From positions 1-7,700 of the forward strand of contig JAQICG010000169.1 in the NCBI GenBank assembly GCA_027858635.1: DNA of 7,700 nucleotides, in the 5' to 3' direction. This document shows positions 6,848-7,700 of this stretch, one piece after another. How positions within the stretch are numbered: position 1 is the first letter of the stretch; each line of letters starts with the position of its first letter. Made by a program: the position numbers and the translations under genes. A model generated the notes under the pieces. That model did no database searches, had not been told where the DNA came from, and saw only the letters and a list, made by a program, of their open reading frames with translations. The stretch is from Gammaproteobacteria bacterium (GTDB taxonomy: Bacteria > Pseudomonadota > Gammaproteobacteria > SZUA-229).

Positions 6848-7700
6848 GATTCGAGATTTTTAAGTAACTGTTGTAAGTCGGGACTCATTGGCGCTTCGAT
6901 AACCAGTGCCTGGCTGGAGGTGGCCGTGTGAGCGGGTAGTTCCAGCCGCGCCGCGTGCAGGAACAGGCGTTTGAGTCCGCGTTTTTTCATGGCCTTATTA
7001 AACTCACTGTCGCCGTATTTCTTGTCACCGGCAACAGGATGGCCGGCAGTCGCCGCATGGACGCGAATTTGATGGGTTCGACCGGTGTCGATTTTACCCT
7101 CCATCAGACTGGCGTCAGCGTAAATTTTCCGGGTCTCGAAATGACTGGTAGCATGCTGGCCTTCTTCGTTGATTTCAACCATGTGTTCGCCGCTACGCAG
7201 AGTTTTTTTCAAGGGAGCATCAATGGTGTTGGTGCCGCGCCAGTGTCCGGCGACCAGCGCCAGATAATATTTACCCAGTCCCGATCGGGTTTCATCGCGC
7301 AGCAGCTCATGCAGCCAGAGTAGGGTGGTTCTGTTTTTGGCAATGAGCAGGCAGCCGCTGGTCTCGCGGTCGAGGCGGTGAACCAGTTCCAGAAACTGTT
7401 CGGGGTGCTGTTGTTTCAGCGCTTCGATTACACCGAAGGCAAGGCCGCTACCGCTGTGCACGGCGATACCCGACGGCTTGTTGAGCACCAGCAGATGCTC
7501 ATTTTCGAACAGGATAGAGGACTCAATCAGTTCGATTACCGAATCGGGAACCACTGCTGCCTGCTCGTTATTAATGCGGGCAGGAGGGATGCGGACATAA
7601 TCATCCAGCTTTAATTTGTAATCGGGTTTTTTACGACCGCTGTTGACCCGCACCTGGCCACTGCGCAAGAGCTGGTAGACATGACTTCGGGGTACACCCT
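6844..7700 (-). CDS. rluC: 23S rRNA pseudouridine synthase RluC-type (partial, 5' end outside window)
   Basis: RluC converts uridines 955, 2504 and 2580 of 23S rRNA to pseudouridine in E. coli. About 285 residues are visible and the frame is open through the right edge. The first codons read GVPRSHVYQLLRSGQVRVN, the middle of an S4 RNA-binding domain, so the N-terminal ~25-30 residues are missing. The catalytic domain shows LVLNKPSGIAVHSGSG, FGVIEAL, the active-site aspartate in LVHRLDRETSG (codon 7371-7369), the GRTHQIRVHAATAGHP motif, and RLFLHAARLEL near the end. FGVIE and the sequence around HRLDRETSG favour RluC over RluD or RluA. It overlaps the HAD gene by 4 bases and is first of the three visible operon genes. 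In E. coli and Pseudomonas it lies next to rne, which may lie beyond the right edge. Confidence 0.92.
   Translation of the reverse strand, partial: GVPRSHVYQLLRSGQVRVNSGRKKPDYKLKLDDYVRIPPARINNEQAAVVPDSVIELIESSILFENEHLLVLNKPSGIAVHSGSGLAFGVIEALKQQHPEQFLELVHRLDRETSGCLLIAKNRTTLLWLHELLRDETRSGLGKYYLALVAGHWRGTNTIDAPLKKTLRSGEHMVEINEEGQHATSHFETRKIYADASLMEGKIDTGRTHQIRVHAATAGHPVAGDKKYGDSEFNKAMKKRGLKRLFLHAARLELPAHTATSSQALVIEAPMSPDLQQLLKNLES

Noticed and set aside
7666..7668. TTG as the start codon of the rluC reading frame
   Set aside because: The frame stays open to the window edge and the codons before it (GVPRSHVYQL) match the conserved S4 domain of RluC, so the true start is outside the window.

Overview
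The window looks like ordinary chromosome from a gammaproteobacterium of moderate GC content. The reasons are the protein sequences (CysM, RlmD, a RluC-type pseudouridine synthase and a single-domain SppA all read as gammaproteobacterial) and gene pairs familiar from that class (cysM-rlmD and rluC-HAD phosphatase-sppA). I cannot name a genus. No phage, plasmid, CRISPR array or transposase gene is visible.

Layout. Positions 1-2405 (minus strand) hold a probable two-gene unit. It consists of a TonB-dependent outer-membrane receptor followed 27 bases later by the first 83 codons of an exported protein that runs off the left edge. A divergent intergenic region (2406-2516) separates it from the plus-strand pair cysM (2517-3416) and rlmD (3439-4785), which are 22 bases apart and probably co-transcribed. 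Positions 4786-5194 are a 409-base, AT-rich non-coding stretch between convergent genes. It carries a hairpin, an 8-bp tandem repeat (GAGGCGCA x3) forming one arm of an 18-bp perfect inverted repeat, and a separate 14-bp palindrome. From 5195 to the right edge is a tight minus-strand operon read right to left: rluC (5' end off the window), a HAD phosphatase overlapping it by 4 bases, and sppA 30 bases later.

Functions. The receptor and its exported partner probably form an uptake or sensing cassette for an unidentified ligand. CysM makes cysteine by the thiosulfate-capable branch. RlmD and RluC modify 23S rRNA. SppA is a membrane-anchored serine peptidase, and the HAD protein is a phosphoglycolate-phosphatase-like enzyme.

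Nothing here supports a new biological system. The most interesting part is the 4786-5194 gap. It has a repeat element of mobile or palindromic type, and two commonly conserved gene neighbourhoods (cysM-rlmD-relA and rluC-HAD-sppA-maf) both stop there, which suggests an old rearrangement point.
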